In this document: piece by piece, positions 30,223-38,608 of the stretch | Numbering within the stretch: position 1 is the stretch's first letter | Layout: the number at the start of each line of letters is the position of its first letter | NCBI GenBank assembly: GCA_035948135.1 | Contig: DASZJL010000051.1 | Coordinates: 27,392 to 91,391, forward strand | Source of the DNA: CADDZP01 sp035948135 | GTDB lineage: Bacteria; Actinomycetota; Acidimicrobiia; Acidimicrobiales; AC-14 | DNA: 64,000 nt | Direction: 5' to 3' | Program-made: the position numbers and the translations under genes | Notes under the pieces: generated by a model | Databases searched by the model: none | What the model was told of the DNA's origin: nothing | The model's input: only the letters and a program-made list of their open reading frames with translations

Positions 30223-30993
30223 CTAGGGCATCCCCATCCGCATCAGTTCCCGCAGCGGTTCGGGGACCTCGGTGACGAACCGCCATTCGCCGCCGGCGCC
30301 GTTGCGGGCCAGGTCGACGACCACGTCGGCAACCTGCTCGGGCGTCTGCCACTCCATGAAGTTCTCGGCCATGCCGACCCAGGCCGCGGGTCGGGAGCCG
30401 TCCCCGCTCTTGTCGATGAGCGGCGTCTGCACGAGCCCGGGGAGCACCGCCGTGACCCGGATTCCGTGGCTGACTTCCATCGCCGCGCAGGTGCGGGTGA
30501 ACATCAGGACCCCGGCCTTGGTCGCCGAATAGCCAGGCTCGTCGAGCAACGGCAGCACAGACGCCATCGACGCCGTGTTCACCACCGCGCCGCCGCCCCG
30601 CGCTGCCATATGCGGCACCGCGACCCGGGTGCCGACGACGACGGCCGCCAGGTTGATCGTCACCTGGCGCATCAGCACGGTCGGGTCGGTGTCCGGCCAC
30701 AGCGGCTCGCCGCACACGATGCCGGCGTTGTTGTGCAGCACATCGACGCCGCCGAAGGTCTGTTCGGCCTCGTCGAGCATGCGGGCCAGGTCAGCGGGCT
30801 CGGTGACGTCGACGCGTGTGAACCTCGCCGTGCCACCTTCTTTCTCGATCAGCTGCGCGGTCTCGTGCCCGTCGGCCTCGGCGATGTCGGCGACGAGCAC
30901 CGACGCTCCGACCGCCGCGAAGGCCAGTGCCGACGCCCGCCCGATACCCGAGCCGGCACCGGTGACGACCGCTGTCCTGCCCGCCAGCTCCAC
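30223..30993 (-). CDS. Short-chain dehydrogenase/reductase
   Basis: 256 residues, classical SDR. VVTGAGSGIGRASAL is the cofactor loop, HNNAGIVCGEPLW the NNAG motif, VVNTASMASVL the catalytic Ser strand and YSATKAGVLMF the YxxxK pair. The Asp in VADIAEADGH favours NAD(H). Substrate unknown. GTG start with TACTGT 7 bases upstream on its strand. The gene is convergent with YceI. Confidence 0.9.
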   Translation of the reverse strand: MELAGRTAVVTGAGSGIGRASALAFAAVGASVLVADIAEADGHETAQLIEKEGGTARFTRVDVTEPADLARMLDEAEQTFGGVDVLHNNAGIVCGEPLWPDTDPTVLMRQVTINLAAVVVGTRVAVPHMAARGGGAVVNTASMASVLPLLDEPGYSATKAGVLMFTRTCAAMEVSHGIRVTAVLPGLVQTPLIDKSGDGSRPAAWVGMAENFMEWQTPEQVADVVVDLARNGAGGEWRFVTEVPEPLRELMRMGMP

Positions 30994-31000
30994 CGCGCTG

Positions 31001-31006
31001 ACAGTA
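31001..31006 (-). promoter_or_regulatory. -10 hexamer TACTGT (minus strand) of the SDR gene
   Basis: On the minus strand TACTGT ends 7 bases before the GTG at 30993. It gives the SDR gene its own promoter behind the GH99-like gene. Confidence 0.45.
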
Positions 31007-31033
31007 CTGGTCAGCGACTCGCGAGGACTCCGC

Positions 31034-32182
31034 TCAGCGCTGGCCTAAGTGGTTGTGGAGGATGTCGAGGTAGGTGTTGCCCCACTCGCCGGCGGGCTCG
31101 ACGGCCGTGCCCTCGCCCCACTCGTTGAACGTCGTCACCAGCTTCCACTGCACAGGCGCGGCGGCCATGGCGGCGACCGCCTTGTCGAACTGGGCGGGAT
31201 CACGGGCCAGGAACGGGCCCTGGCTGTCGTAACGGTTGAAGCCGGGAGACACCGAGTAGGAGTACGGGGTGAGCACCGAGCTGTAGACGTTGGGCGAGTA
31301 CTCGTGCCACGAGTCGGCGAGACCGGCACACGACTGAAATCCGCTGAAGCGCTTCTGCACGATGTAGAAGCCGATGTTGGCGTCGTGCCAGGTCTGCGCC
31401 ATGCCGCAACCGTCACCCGCGTTCGGCCAGACGAAGAGCACCGGGCGTCCGGCGACGTGCATGTAGTTGGGATCGTTGGCGTAACGGTCCTTGATGTACT
31501 GCATGGCGTTGCGCAGGCCGCCGACGGAGTGATCCGACAACGCCGGGGCGCCGCTCTCGTAGTACAGGGCCCACTGGAACGGCGTGCCGTGCGCGGCCTG
31601 CAGGTCGACACCGAAGGCCGTGTCGACCGTCTGGTAGCCGTACGGGTTTCCGGGCGCGGACGCGGGTCCCCACCACGAGGCGATGGCTCCCTGCATCCCC
31701 GCGTAGCGCATCTGGTCGATCTGCCGCCTGACGGTCGCGGGATCGTTCGAGTTATACGCGCCCGCCGTCGGGTGGTACTTGGTGCCGGGGTTGCTGAAGC
31801 TGGAGGGGTACCAGCCGTAGTAGAAGGCGGCCGTGAAGCCGCTGGCCGGGGGAGCGGGCGCAGGCGCAGGCGCGGGCTTGGGGGCGGCGGTCGCACGCGG
31901 CGCCGAAGCGCGGGGCGCGGCGTGGGTCGCGGGCGGGGACGTGGTCGCTGCGCTGGACGGCGGCGCCGCGACCGTTGTCGTGGGATCGCCGGAGGTGGAG
32001 GTTGTGGGTGCTTCGGTGCTCGACGTCGTCGGCTCCGGCGCCGAATGACCGACCGCGACCTTCGTCGACGCGTCGCTGTGACTGGCGACGGCGGTCCCGC
32101 CCGCGGCCAGCAGGAGGACGACGGCGACGGTGAGGCCGCGTACGACCTTGTGCCTCCGGGCCCTGCCCTCGGTTGTGGTCAT
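31034..32182 (-). CDS. Exported GH99-like glycoside hydrolase
   Basis: 382 residues. After a basic start, VVRGLTVAVVLLLAAGGTAVA is a signal peptide or anchor. Then comes a Thr/Pro/Ala linker of about 85 residues, and a catalytic module with AFYYGWYPSSF near its start, RYAGMQGAIASWWGP in the middle and TTFNEWGEGTAVEP at its end, which are the GH99/GH71-like signatures (endo-acting mannosidase relatives). It probably works at the cell surface on a polysaccharide. A GGGGAG-type ribosome site precedes ATG 32182. TetR lies upstream on the same strand, 52 bases away. Confidence 0.72.
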   Translation of the reverse strand: MTTTEGRARRHKVVRGLTVAVVLLLAAGGTAVASHSDASTKVAVGHSAPEPTTSSTEAPTTSTSGDPTTTVAAPPSSAATTSPPATHAAPRASAPRATAAPKPAPAPAPAPPASGFTAAFYYGWYPSSFSNPGTKYHPTAGAYNSNDPATVRRQIDQMRYAGMQGAIASWWGPASAPGNPYGYQTVDTAFGVDLQAAHGTPFQWALYYESGAPALSDHSVGGLRNAMQYIKDRYANDPNYMHVAGRPVLFVWPNAGDGCGMAQTWHDANIGFYIVQKRFSGFQSCAGLADSWHEYSPNVYSSVLTPYSYSVSPGFNRYDSQGPFLARDPAQFDKAVAAMAAAPVQWKLVTTFNEWGEGTAVEPAGEWGNTYLDILHNHLGQR

Positions 32183-32234
32183 CGCTCCCCTTCTTCTCCT
32201 CAAGGGAAGGGATCGGAACGAATGGGTCGTCGCT

Positions 32235-32825
32235 TTACCGACGGGCCGCCAGGCCGTCGATGACCACACGGAGCGCCTCGCCCATGCGCTGCCGGGCCGC
32301 CCCGGGGTCCGGCGACGCCGCCATCAGCATGGCGCCCTCGTTCAGACCACCGAGGAGGATGTGGGCCAGGGCCTCGACGGGCGCGGCGCGGATGGCGCCG
32401 GTCTGCACGGCGACCTCGAGCACGGCCGTGACCATGCCCAGGCCGTATGCCATGTCGATCTGGCGCCACGTCTCCCAGCCGAGCACGCTGGGCCCCTCGA
32501 GCAGGACGATGCGCTGCACGGCAGGTTCCAGGCAGGCATCGAGGAATGCCTCGGTCCCGCGGTGAAGCACCTCGAGGGGATCCGTGAGCCCGGCGACAGC
32601 CTCCTCGACCTGGGCGATCATGTGCTGCTCGAGGCTCTCGTAGACAGCCCGGAAGAGATCGGCCTTGTCGGTGAAGTGGTGGTAGAGGGCCCCCCGGGTG
32701 ACGCCTGCCGCCTTCACGACCGCCTCGGTGGGCGTGTCGGCGAAGCCCCGCTCGGCAAATAGGCCCTCGGCCGCGCCGACGAGGGCGGCCCGGGTGGCCT
32801 CGGACTGCTCGGCTTTCGTCGCCAT
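32235..32825 (-). CDS. TetR/AcrR family transcriptional regulator
   Basis: 196 residues. The HTH is TPTEAVVKAAGVTRGALYHHF, preceded by ATRAALVGAAEGLFAERGF and followed by TDKADLFRAVYESLEQ, the standard TetR N-terminus. The C-terminal helical domain binds an unknown ligand. A perfect 5+5 inverted repeat centred 43 bases upstream (32861-32875) is a likely self-operator. The downstream GH99-like gene on the same strand may be co-controlled. Confidence 0.9.
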   Translation of the reverse strand: MATKAEQSEATRAALVGAAEGLFAERGFADTPTEAVVKAAGVTRGALYHHFTDKADLFRAVYESLEQHMIAQVEEAVAGLTDPLEVLHRGTEAFLDACLEPAVQRIVLLEGPSVLGWETWRQIDMAYGLGMVTAVLEVAVQTGAIRAAPVEALAHILLGGLNEGAMLMAASPDPGAARQRMGEALRVVIDGLAARR

Positions 32826-32860
32826 CAGCGTTCAGGGGGCCTCTGACGTGCGGAAAGATC

Positions 32861-32875
32861 CATACAGGCAGTATG
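32861..32875. promoter_or_regulatory. Predicted TetR operator
   Basis: catac-aggca-gtatg is a 15-base inverted repeat with a 5-base centre, the usual size of AcrR/TetR operators. It sits in the 254-base gap upstream of the TetR gene and overlaps a possible minus-strand -10 (TATGGA). I see no other clear feature in this gap before the ribosome site of the sigma gene. Confidence 0.5.
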
Positions 32876-33079
32876 CTCGTCCTACCTACGGGACGGCCGA
32901 GCAGGCGATTTCAGCACGTGACGCGCGTCACACCGCTGCTCGATGGCCAGAGACGGCCAATTCGTGGGAAGATTGACGGCGTCCGGAGCGCTGTACAAGT
33001 GCTACGCGCCGCGCGGCCAATTGGCCGGCTCTCCCAGCCGCCAGCCACGCGACGAGAAGGTGTACCGACGGAGGAAGTA

Positions 33080-34027
33080 ATGGGGAAGCAAGCCACGAGG
33101 CGACCCGACAGCGAGCGAGAGCAGGATCTCGTTCGCCTGTATCTGGATGAGATCGGGCGCCACGAGCTGCTCACGAAGGACGACGAGGTGCGTCTGGCCC
33201 AGGCCATCGAGGCCGGGCGGGAGGCACGCGCCGAGCTGGCCGCGGGCGGCAAGTTCCCGCGCGGCCGCCGGGCCGAGCTGCTGCGCCTGGCTGACGGGGG
33301 CGAAGAGGCGACGCAGACGTTCGTCAACGCCAACCTGCGCCTCGTGGTCTCGATCGCCAAGAAGTACCAGTCGACGGGCCTGCCGCTGCTCGACCTGATC
33401 CAGGAGGGCAACCTCGGCCTGATCCACGCGGTCGAGAAGTTCGACTGGCGCAAGGGCTTCAAGTTCTCGACGTACGCCACGTGGTGGATCCGCCAGGCCA
33501 TGCAGCGGGGCGTCGCCAACACGGCGCGCACCATCCGCCTGCCGATCCACGCCGGCGACCAGCTGGCGCGGGTCCAGAAGGCGCGCGACCGCCTGGAGGC
33601 CGAGCTGGGTCGTCATCCCACGCTCGCCGAGCTGGCGGCGGAAAGCGACATGGACGAGGCCGAGGTCGACAAGGTGCTCGGCTTCGCGGCCGACACCCGC
33701 AGCCTGTCAGAGACCCTCGGCGAGGACTCCGACACCGAGCTGGCCGAGGTCGTCGCCGACCCCGGTGCCGCGTCCCCGTTCGACGAGGCCGCCGCGGCCC
33801 TGATGGGCGGCGAGATCGAGAAGCTGCTGGCGTCGCTCACGGGCCGTGAGCAGGAGATCCTGCGCCTGCGGTTCGGTCTCGACCGGGGCGAGCCCCGTCC
33901 CCTCGACGAGGTCGGCGCCCACGTCAACCTCACCCCCGAGCGGGTGCGGCAGATCGAAGCGCGTGCGATGTCGAAGCTCCGCCACCCCTCGGCGGGTCTC
34001 GACGCCCACGAGCTGCTCGCCAGCTGA
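33080..34027 (+). CDS. RNA polymerase sigma factor, RpoD-like (group 2)
   Basis: 315 residues from ATG 33080, 5 bases after GGAGGAA. Region 1.2 is DLVRLYLDEIGRHELLTKDDE. Region 2 is NLRLVVSIAKKYQSTGLPLLD and FSTYATWWIRQAMQRG. Region 3 is HAGDQLARVQKARDRLEAEL and region 4 LTGREQEILRLRFGLDRGE, with the HTH at LTPERVRQIEARAMSKL. It lacks the long acidic N-terminus of a primary sigma factor, so it is more likely a SigB-type alternative factor. The frame is open upstream to 32873 but that part looks non-coding. Confidence 0.9.
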   Translation: MGKQATRRPDSEREQDLVRLYLDEIGRHELLTKDDEVRLAQAIEAGREARAELAAGGKFPRGRRAELLRLADGGEEATQTFVNANLRLVVSIAKKYQSTGLPLLDLIQEGNLGLIHAVEKFDWRKGFKFSTYATWWIRQAMQRGVANTARTIRLPIHAGDQLARVQKARDRLEAELGRHPTLAELAAESDMDEAEVDKVLGFAADTRSLSETLGEDSDTELAEVVADPGAASPFDEAAAALMGGEIEKLLASLTGREQEILRLRFGLDRGEPRPLDEVGAHVNLTPERVRQIEARAMSKLRHPSAGLDAHELLAS

Positions 34028-34041
34028 TCTCTCAGATCCGA

Positions 34042-34521
34042 ATGCGATCGCGGCTGTGGCCGGTAACGGCCGCAGCCGTTTTCGCGTGCGTGGGGCTGAC
34101 CACCGCGGCGTGCGGCGGCGGAGGGTCGAAGGCGACGACCACCACGTCGGGGCCGCCGACCACGCTCCCCAAGCCGGTGGCGAACATCGTGATCCGACCC
34201 GCCCAGGGGCCGGTGGGCACCGCGTTCACGCTGATCGGCACCGGGTTCAAGCCGGGGGAGACGGTGACGTTCCAGGTCGTGTTCCCCGATCCCTCCCACC
34301 CGCCGTTCGCCGGTCAGCCCCATAAGACGACGCCGGACGGCGCGGTGCAGACGACCTACCGGGCGACGCCGGGCAACCCCAACGGCACCTACACGGTGAA
34401 GGCCACGGGCGACATGGGCACCACCGGCGAGAACACCTTTGTCCTCGGCACCGGGACGACGGCCACCAGCGTCCGTTCCACGACCGCCACCACGAGGGCG
34501 TCGACCACCACTTCTCGATAG
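34042..34521 (+). CDS. Putative lipoprotein with an IPT/Ig-like domain
   Basis: 159 residues. The N-terminus has two arginines, a hydrophobic run and a lipobox-like LTTAAC, then a Gly run and Thr-rich linker. The core IRPAQGPVGTAFTLIGTGF is typical of IPT/TIG folds, and a Thr/Ser tail ends the protein. Probably anchored outside the membrane. It begins 14 bases after the sigma gene, so co-transcription with it is likely. No catalytic motif. Confidence 0.65.
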   Translation: MRSRLWPVTAAAVFACVGLTTAACGGGGSKATTTTSGPPTTLPKPVANIVIRPAQGPVGTAFTLIGTGFKPGETVTFQVVFPDPSHPPFAGQPHKTTPDGAVQTTYRATPGNPNGTYTVKATGDMGTTGENTFVLGTGTTATSVRSTTATTRASTTTSR

Positions 34522-34608
34522 CCCGATCGGGCCACGCGCAAGCGGCCCATTCGGGCCATTCACGCGCGTCGCTCTCACTGCGATCATCGACCGCAGGAGG
34601 GGAGAACG

Positions 34609-36273
34609 GTGGCAATACCGCGCAAACGGGTGGCTCGGCTCGCCAGCCTCGGCCGCGTGGCGCTGGCCGTCGGGCTTCTCGCCGCCCTGGGGTGGGCGGC
34701 GATCTACGGCTTTAAAGGGTCAGCGCATGCCGGCGATACCGGACGGCTGGCCGATCGCCTCCAAGTAGTACGCGCCACCGCATCGTCGGCAGGGCCATGG
34801 CTTCAGGCGGGTGTGGCCGAAGTTCAGGGGGTCGCAAGCCGAGCGGCGGCCGATCCCGGGGCTGCGGTGGATAGTTACGCGAGCGGTCCCCATACCTTCC
34901 GCGAGGCATTCGTCGTCGACAGGACGCTACGGCGCGTCGCCGGGGCGCAGCGCTATTGGGGATCGGGCAACTCGCTTGCTCCCTGCGCCGGTGGCGACGC
35001 CAAGGGTCTTCAGCATTTGGTGGACGCCGCGGCGAGCACAGGACCGGCCGTGCACGCCTTCTACGACCCCTGCGGAGCGGCGGTTGTCGGCGCCGCTCAG
35101 GCGGCGGCCAATGGCACGGTGGCGATCGTTCTCGCCAGTCCAACGACGCTCGCGGCACGGCTTGACACGCTGGCGCACCTGCCGAACAGCTATGCCGCCT
35201 TCGTCGCGTCCGACGGTTCGTCGGTCACCGCCGACGGGGCGGTGGCCCAGAGACCTGACGGTGCGCAGAAGGACGACATCAGCGTCTACGTGCCGGGTCA
35301 CGCCCAACACGAAGGGACCGACACGGTCGGCGGTGTGGTTCGGGCCTGGGCGCCGTTGCCCGCGGGCTGGGCGGTGGCCGTCGACGAGGCCACGCCAGAA
35401 TTCAGCCCCCCGGCGGTGGTCCAGCGCCCTAACTGGGTCCCGGTGCTCGTCGTGGCTTGCTTCGCCCTCGCGATTCTGGTCGTCGGATTCTTCGACAACC
35501 GGCGCCGGCGGGCGCTGACGCGGGCCGACGAGGACCGGGCCTCGTTCCTCGCGGTCGTGGGTCACGAGTTGCGGACGCCGCTCACGGTCCTCAAGGGGTT
35601 CGTCGACACGCTTTCGGCCCGGTGGGATCACCTCGACGACGATCAACGCCAGACGCTTGTCGAGCGACTCGGACCGCAGGTTCGACGCTTGCACCGCGGC
35701 GTGGACCGGCTGTTGATCGCGGCCGACATACAACGGGGAGCCACCCTGCGCGTCAGTGCCGATGCCCTCGCCCTCGAGTCGGTGGTCAACGACGTCGTCG
35801 AGGGCTTCCGGCCATTGGCTCCGCTTCACACCTTCGCCGTCGACGTCGCCCCCGACCTCGCCGTGGTCGGCGACCGCAAGGCGCTGGGACAGGCGCTCGA
35901 TCAGATCGTCGACAACGCTGTGAAGTACTCGCCGTCGGGTGGGACCGTGGTCCTGCGAGCGCGCCGGACGTCTCGACGGGTGGAGCTCGCCATCGACGAC
36001 GAGGGCGTCGGCCTCCCCTCGGACTTCTCGCGCATCTTCGAGCCCCTCACCCAGGGTGAGGAGGTCGAAACGCGCGTGCACGACGAGGGTGGCGTCGGCG
36101 TGGGCCTGTACATCGCCCGAGCGCTGCTCGAGGCGATGCGGGGCACCGTAAGCGCGGCGCGGCGCGCGCCTGAACCGGGAACTCGCATCGTGGTCAACCT
36201 CGTTGCTGGCCCTTCGCTCCCGTCTGGGCGTGAGCAGCTAGCGCCGACCGGCCGTGTGCATGGCCCGATCTAA
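34609..36273 (+). CDS. Membrane sensor histidine kinase
   Basis: 554 residues, GTG start after GGAGGGGAG. TM1 is around residues 11-30, then an extracellular sensor of about 230 residues (no family recognised), TM2 VPVLVVACFALAILVVGFF near 278-296, and the HisKA helix with phospho-acceptor H319 in VVGHELRTPL. The ATPase has N box DQIVDNAVKYSPSGG, G1 IDDEGVGLP, F box FSRIFEPLT and G2 GVGVGLYIAR. No response regulator is adjacent; the nearest REC gene is at 46584. The exported and DUF916-like genes that follow may be part of what it senses or controls. Confidence 0.88.
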   Translation: MAIPRKRVARLASLGRVALAVGLLAALGWAAIYGFKGSAHAGDTGRLADRLQVVRATASSAGPWLQAGVAEVQGVASRAAADPGAAVDSYASGPHTFREAFVVDRTLRRVAGAQRYWGSGNSLAPCAGGDAKGLQHLVDAAASTGPAVHAFYDPCGAAVVGAAQAAANGTVAIVLASPTTLAARLDTLAHLPNSYAAFVASDGSSVTADGAVAQRPDGAQKDDISVYVPGHAQHEGTDTVGGVVRAWAPLPAGWAVAVDEATPEFSPPAVVQRPNWVPVLVVACFALAILVVGFFDNRRRRALTRADEDRASFLAVVGHELRTPLTVLKGFVDTLSARWDHLDDDQRQTLVERLGPQVRRLHRGVDRLLIAADIQRGATLRVSADALALESVVNDVVEGFRPLAPLHTFAVDVAPDLAVVGDRKALGQALDQIVDNAVKYSPSGGTVVLRARRTSRRVELAIDDEGVGLPSDFSRIFEPLTQGEEVETRVHDEGGVGVGLYIARALLEAMRGTVSAARRAPEPGTRIVVNLVAGPSLPSGREQLAPTGRVHGPI

Positions 36274-36375
36274 CTACGACGGAAATGGCACGTCGGCGCT
36301 ATGGATTCAATGAGCCGTATTCCCCATGATCGAATTGCTGAGTGGCGGTTCTACCACGGAGGGAAAAGGGGAAGC

Positions 36376-36963
36376 ATGCGACGCAGACTCATCATCGCGG
36401 TCGTGTCATCGACAATCGCTGTGGCCGGTCTCGGAATCGGTGGCGCGACCACCGCGTACGCGGCATGCGGCGTGCCCGACGTCTGCAGCTCGACGAGCGC
36501 CGTCTCCGCCACACTCGCGAACGTGTTGGGCACACGGTCGGTGGCGACTGTGGCGCCGATCACCATGACCAACGCATCTCAGGTCACGACGCTTACCACC
36601 ACCTGGGACGCGAAGGTTGCTGAGGTCAGCCGCTCTGGTACGAACCCCTGGTCGATCCAGGCGACGCTCTCGACCGGCAAAGTGACCTACCTCACGAACA
36701 ACATTCCGGCTGCTGCGTTCGTGCTCAGCGGCAACGCCGCATCAGTGGTCGCCGGAGGAGGCGGCACCTGGTCTGCGGGCGCCGGGGGTGCGCTCAACGA
36801 CGACGGTGTCACCGGAACGCCGCTCTGCGGCAATGCCGGCCAGACCGCGACCGTCACCTATACGGGCACCTACGACTGCACCGGCACCATCACGCTGACT
36901 CCGCCGAACGGCACCGTCCAGGGCGCCTACGCCGGCACGTTCGTCGTGACGCTGCTCGACTGA
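36376..36963 (+). CDS. Exported beta-rich protein, WxL-like (tentative)
   Basis: 195 residues from ATG 36376, which has GGAGGGAAAAGGGGA upstream. Signal peptide: LIIAVVSSTIAVAGLGIGGA with cleavage near AYAA. The mature part is Thr/Ala/Val-rich and beta-predicted, with cysteines in pairs (AACGVPDVC; PLCGNAG and YDCTG). It ends GAYAGTFVVTLLD, a C-terminal strand typical of surface beta-sandwich proteins. It is 20 bases upstream of a DUF916-like gene, the usual partner of WxL surface proteins. The codons are slightly less GC-rich than the neighbours. Function unknown. Confidence 0.6.
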   Translation: MRRRLIIAVVSSTIAVAGLGIGGATTAYAACGVPDVCSSTSAVSATLANVLGTRSVATVAPITMTNASQVTTLTTTWDAKVAEVSRSGTNPWSIQATLSTGKVTYLTNNIPAAAFVLSGNAASVVAGGGGTWSAGAGGALNDDGVTGTPLCGNAGQTATVTYTGTYDCTGTITLTPPNGTVQGAYAGTFVVTLLD

Positions 36964-36983
36964 GTTCACCAAAAGGAATCAAC

Positions 36984-38528
36984 ATGCGCTCCCATGTGAT
37001 CCGTTGGCTGGCCATCCCCGCCCTTGTGGCGGGGATGGCCCTTCCTGCTCGAGCGTGGGCCCAGACGCAGGCCCCGCCACAGCAGGTTCCGTCGGTGGCC
37101 GTGACGCCGGCAACGAAGTCGCCGAACGACCCCAACAACGGTCAGTGGTTCTTCATCGACGGGCTGCTCCCCGGTCAGACCGGCCAGAGCGCAGCGAAGC
37201 TGACGAACCCTGCGAGCGTCCCGCAGACCGTGCACCTCTATTTGGCTGATCTCGACTTCGTGGCGAACGGCGGTGCCCGCCTCGCTGACGACGGGAAGTC
37301 GGTGGACATCGGCACGTGGGGCGGCTTCGGCAGCAACTCCAACGTCACCCTCGCTCCGAACGAGACACGTGTGGTGCCGTTCGGAGTCACCGTGCCGAAC
37401 GACGCCGAGCCCGGTGACCACGTCGGTGCAGTCGTTGTCGAGGCCGCGCCGCAGAGCACCGGCGACAACAGCATCCTGAAGATCGTCAGGCGAGTCGCGA
37501 CCCGCTTCTATGTCACGCTCCCCGGCGAGGCGCACGCAGCTTTCTCCATCAAGCAGATCACGATGAAGAAGGACTCGAGCTTCCTGACCAAGGAGGTCAC
37601 GACCGCCGTCGTCCTCCACAACGACGGACGCGTCCGTCTGCGTCCGACGGTATTGATCAACGGTAAGCAGGCCAAGGGCTCCAGCGTTCTGCTCTCGAAC
37701 TCCATCGAGCCGTACTTCATCACGCAGAAGGTCCCGATCTGGGGTGGTCCGGTGTCGGCGCACGTGGAGGTTCACAGCAAGGTCGGCCAGGCGGAGGGGC
37801 CCGTGCGCGCGCAGCAAGCGTCGATCTTCGTGATTCCGTACGTGCTTCTCGTTGGGCTCGTCCTCCTCGTCGGCATGTTCTTCGTCATGCGTTGGCTTTG
37901 GCGGAAGCGGGGCGGGAAGTACGCCGCCATCCAGGCCGATCTCCGGCGCTTCGAACGACTGCTGCAACAGCAGCGGGCCGCGGGAGAGGACACCGCCGAC
38001 GTCTCCGGCGAGGCCGAGCTGGCCATCAAGGCGGCCATCAAGCAGGCGGGCCGCGCTGGGGACAAGGACACCGAGATCCGGCTCCGCGACAAGCTCGCGG
38101 AGCTGCGGGAGCAGGAGGCGGCACCGTCACCGCCACCGTCAGCGCCGCCTCTTGCTCCGACCTCTCCGGCGCCCGCGGCGGCGGCGTCGATCCCACAGCC
38201 GGCGTCCGTCGCCGCGCCAGCGCCGGAGGCCGCCAACGGCCACAGCAACGGCAACGGCAGTGCCAATGGCGAAAATGCCAACGGCAATGGGAATGGCAAC
38301 GGCCACACCGATGCCAATGGCAATGGCCACCAACGCGAGGACGAGGCCTCGTTGGTGGCCATCCTGCGAGTGCTGTCGACCGCCCCGCCGGGCGGCCAGC
38401 GCTTCGCGCTGCTGAAGGCAGCCAGGCAGTACGGGCGTGACGCCATCGAGGCGCACCCCGAGGAACTGGCCGCCCTTCCCGAGGACGTCCGCGTGCGCCT
38501 GCTGCGGGTGCCGACCGAGATCGCCTGA
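36984..38528 (+). CDS. DUF916-like membrane-anchored surface protein with Asn-Gly repeat tail
   Basis: 514 residues. Signal peptide (WLAIPALVAGMALPARAWAQ), then two Ig-like domains: GQWFFIDGLLPGQTGQSAAKL through NETRVVPFGVTVPNDAEPG resembles DUF916, and FSIKQITMKKDSSFLTKEV the second domain. One membrane helix (VIPYVLLVGLVLLVGMFFVM) is followed by a cytoplasmic region: a basic coiled-coil-like helix, a Pro/Ala linker, a (Asn-Gly)n tract and a small C-terminal domain. DUF916 proteins hold WxL proteins at the wall of Gram-positives. The long cytosolic part is unusual and may signal or bind a partner. Confidence 0.65.
   Translation: MRSHVIRWLAIPALVAGMALPARAWAQTQAPPQQVPSVAVTPATKSPNDPNNGQWFFIDGLLPGQTGQSAAKLTNPASVPQTVHLYLADLDFVANGGARLADDGKSVDIGTWGGFGSNSNVTLAPNETRVVPFGVTVPNDAEPGDHVGAVVVEAAPQSTGDNSILKIVRRVATRFYVTLPGEAHAAFSIKQITMKKDSSFLTKEVTTAVVLHNDGRVRLRPTVLINGKQAKGSSVLLSNSIEPYFITQKVPIWGGPVSAHVEVHSKVGQAEGPVRAQQASIFVIPYVLLVGLVLLVGMFFVMRWLWRKRGGKYAAIQADLRRFERLLQQQRAAGEDTADVSGEAELAIKAAIKQAGRAGDKDTEIRLRDKLAELREQEAAPSPPPSAPPLAPTSPAPAAAASIPQPASVAAPAPEAANGHSNGNGSANGENANGNGNGNGHTDANGNGHQREDEASLVAILRVLSTAPPGGQRFALLKAARQYGRDAIEAHPEELAALPEDVRVRLLRVPTEIA
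38235..38331 (+). repeat. Imperfect AAYGGC hexamer tract encoding Asn-Gly repeats
   Basis: Consecutive AACGGC, AATGGC and near variants encode (Asn-Gly)n interrupted by His, Ser, Ala and Asp. The tract lies within the cytoplasmic part of the DUF916-like protein and may change length between strains. Confidence 0.75.
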
Positions 38529-38537
38529 CCAAGGCAA

Positions 38538-38604
38538 CGGAGGGGGCGGGATGGGAGCGCCCCGCCCCCTCCGGTTATTTATCGAGGGGACCCTCCCCCC
38601 TCGA
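38538..38604. terminator. Double stem-loop between convergent genes
   Basis: The first stem has 13 perfect pairs (38538-38550 with 38561-38573, loop of 10), followed by a short T-rich stretch gttattta. The second has 8 pairs (38582-38589 with 38597-38604). Together they fill the gap between the DUF916-like gene and yqgE and probably terminate transcription from both sides. Confidence 0.75.
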
Positions 38605-38608
38605 GTTC

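Noticed and set aside
32873..33079. Longer sigma factor starting at 32873.
   Set aside because: The upstream 69 codons look non-coding and cover the intergenic region. ATG 33080 has a strong GGAGGAA ribosome site.
38235..38331. Short regular repeats that could suggest a CRISPR-like array.
   Set aside because: The repeats are 6 bases, contiguous and in frame inside a gene; they encode Asn-Gly pairs.
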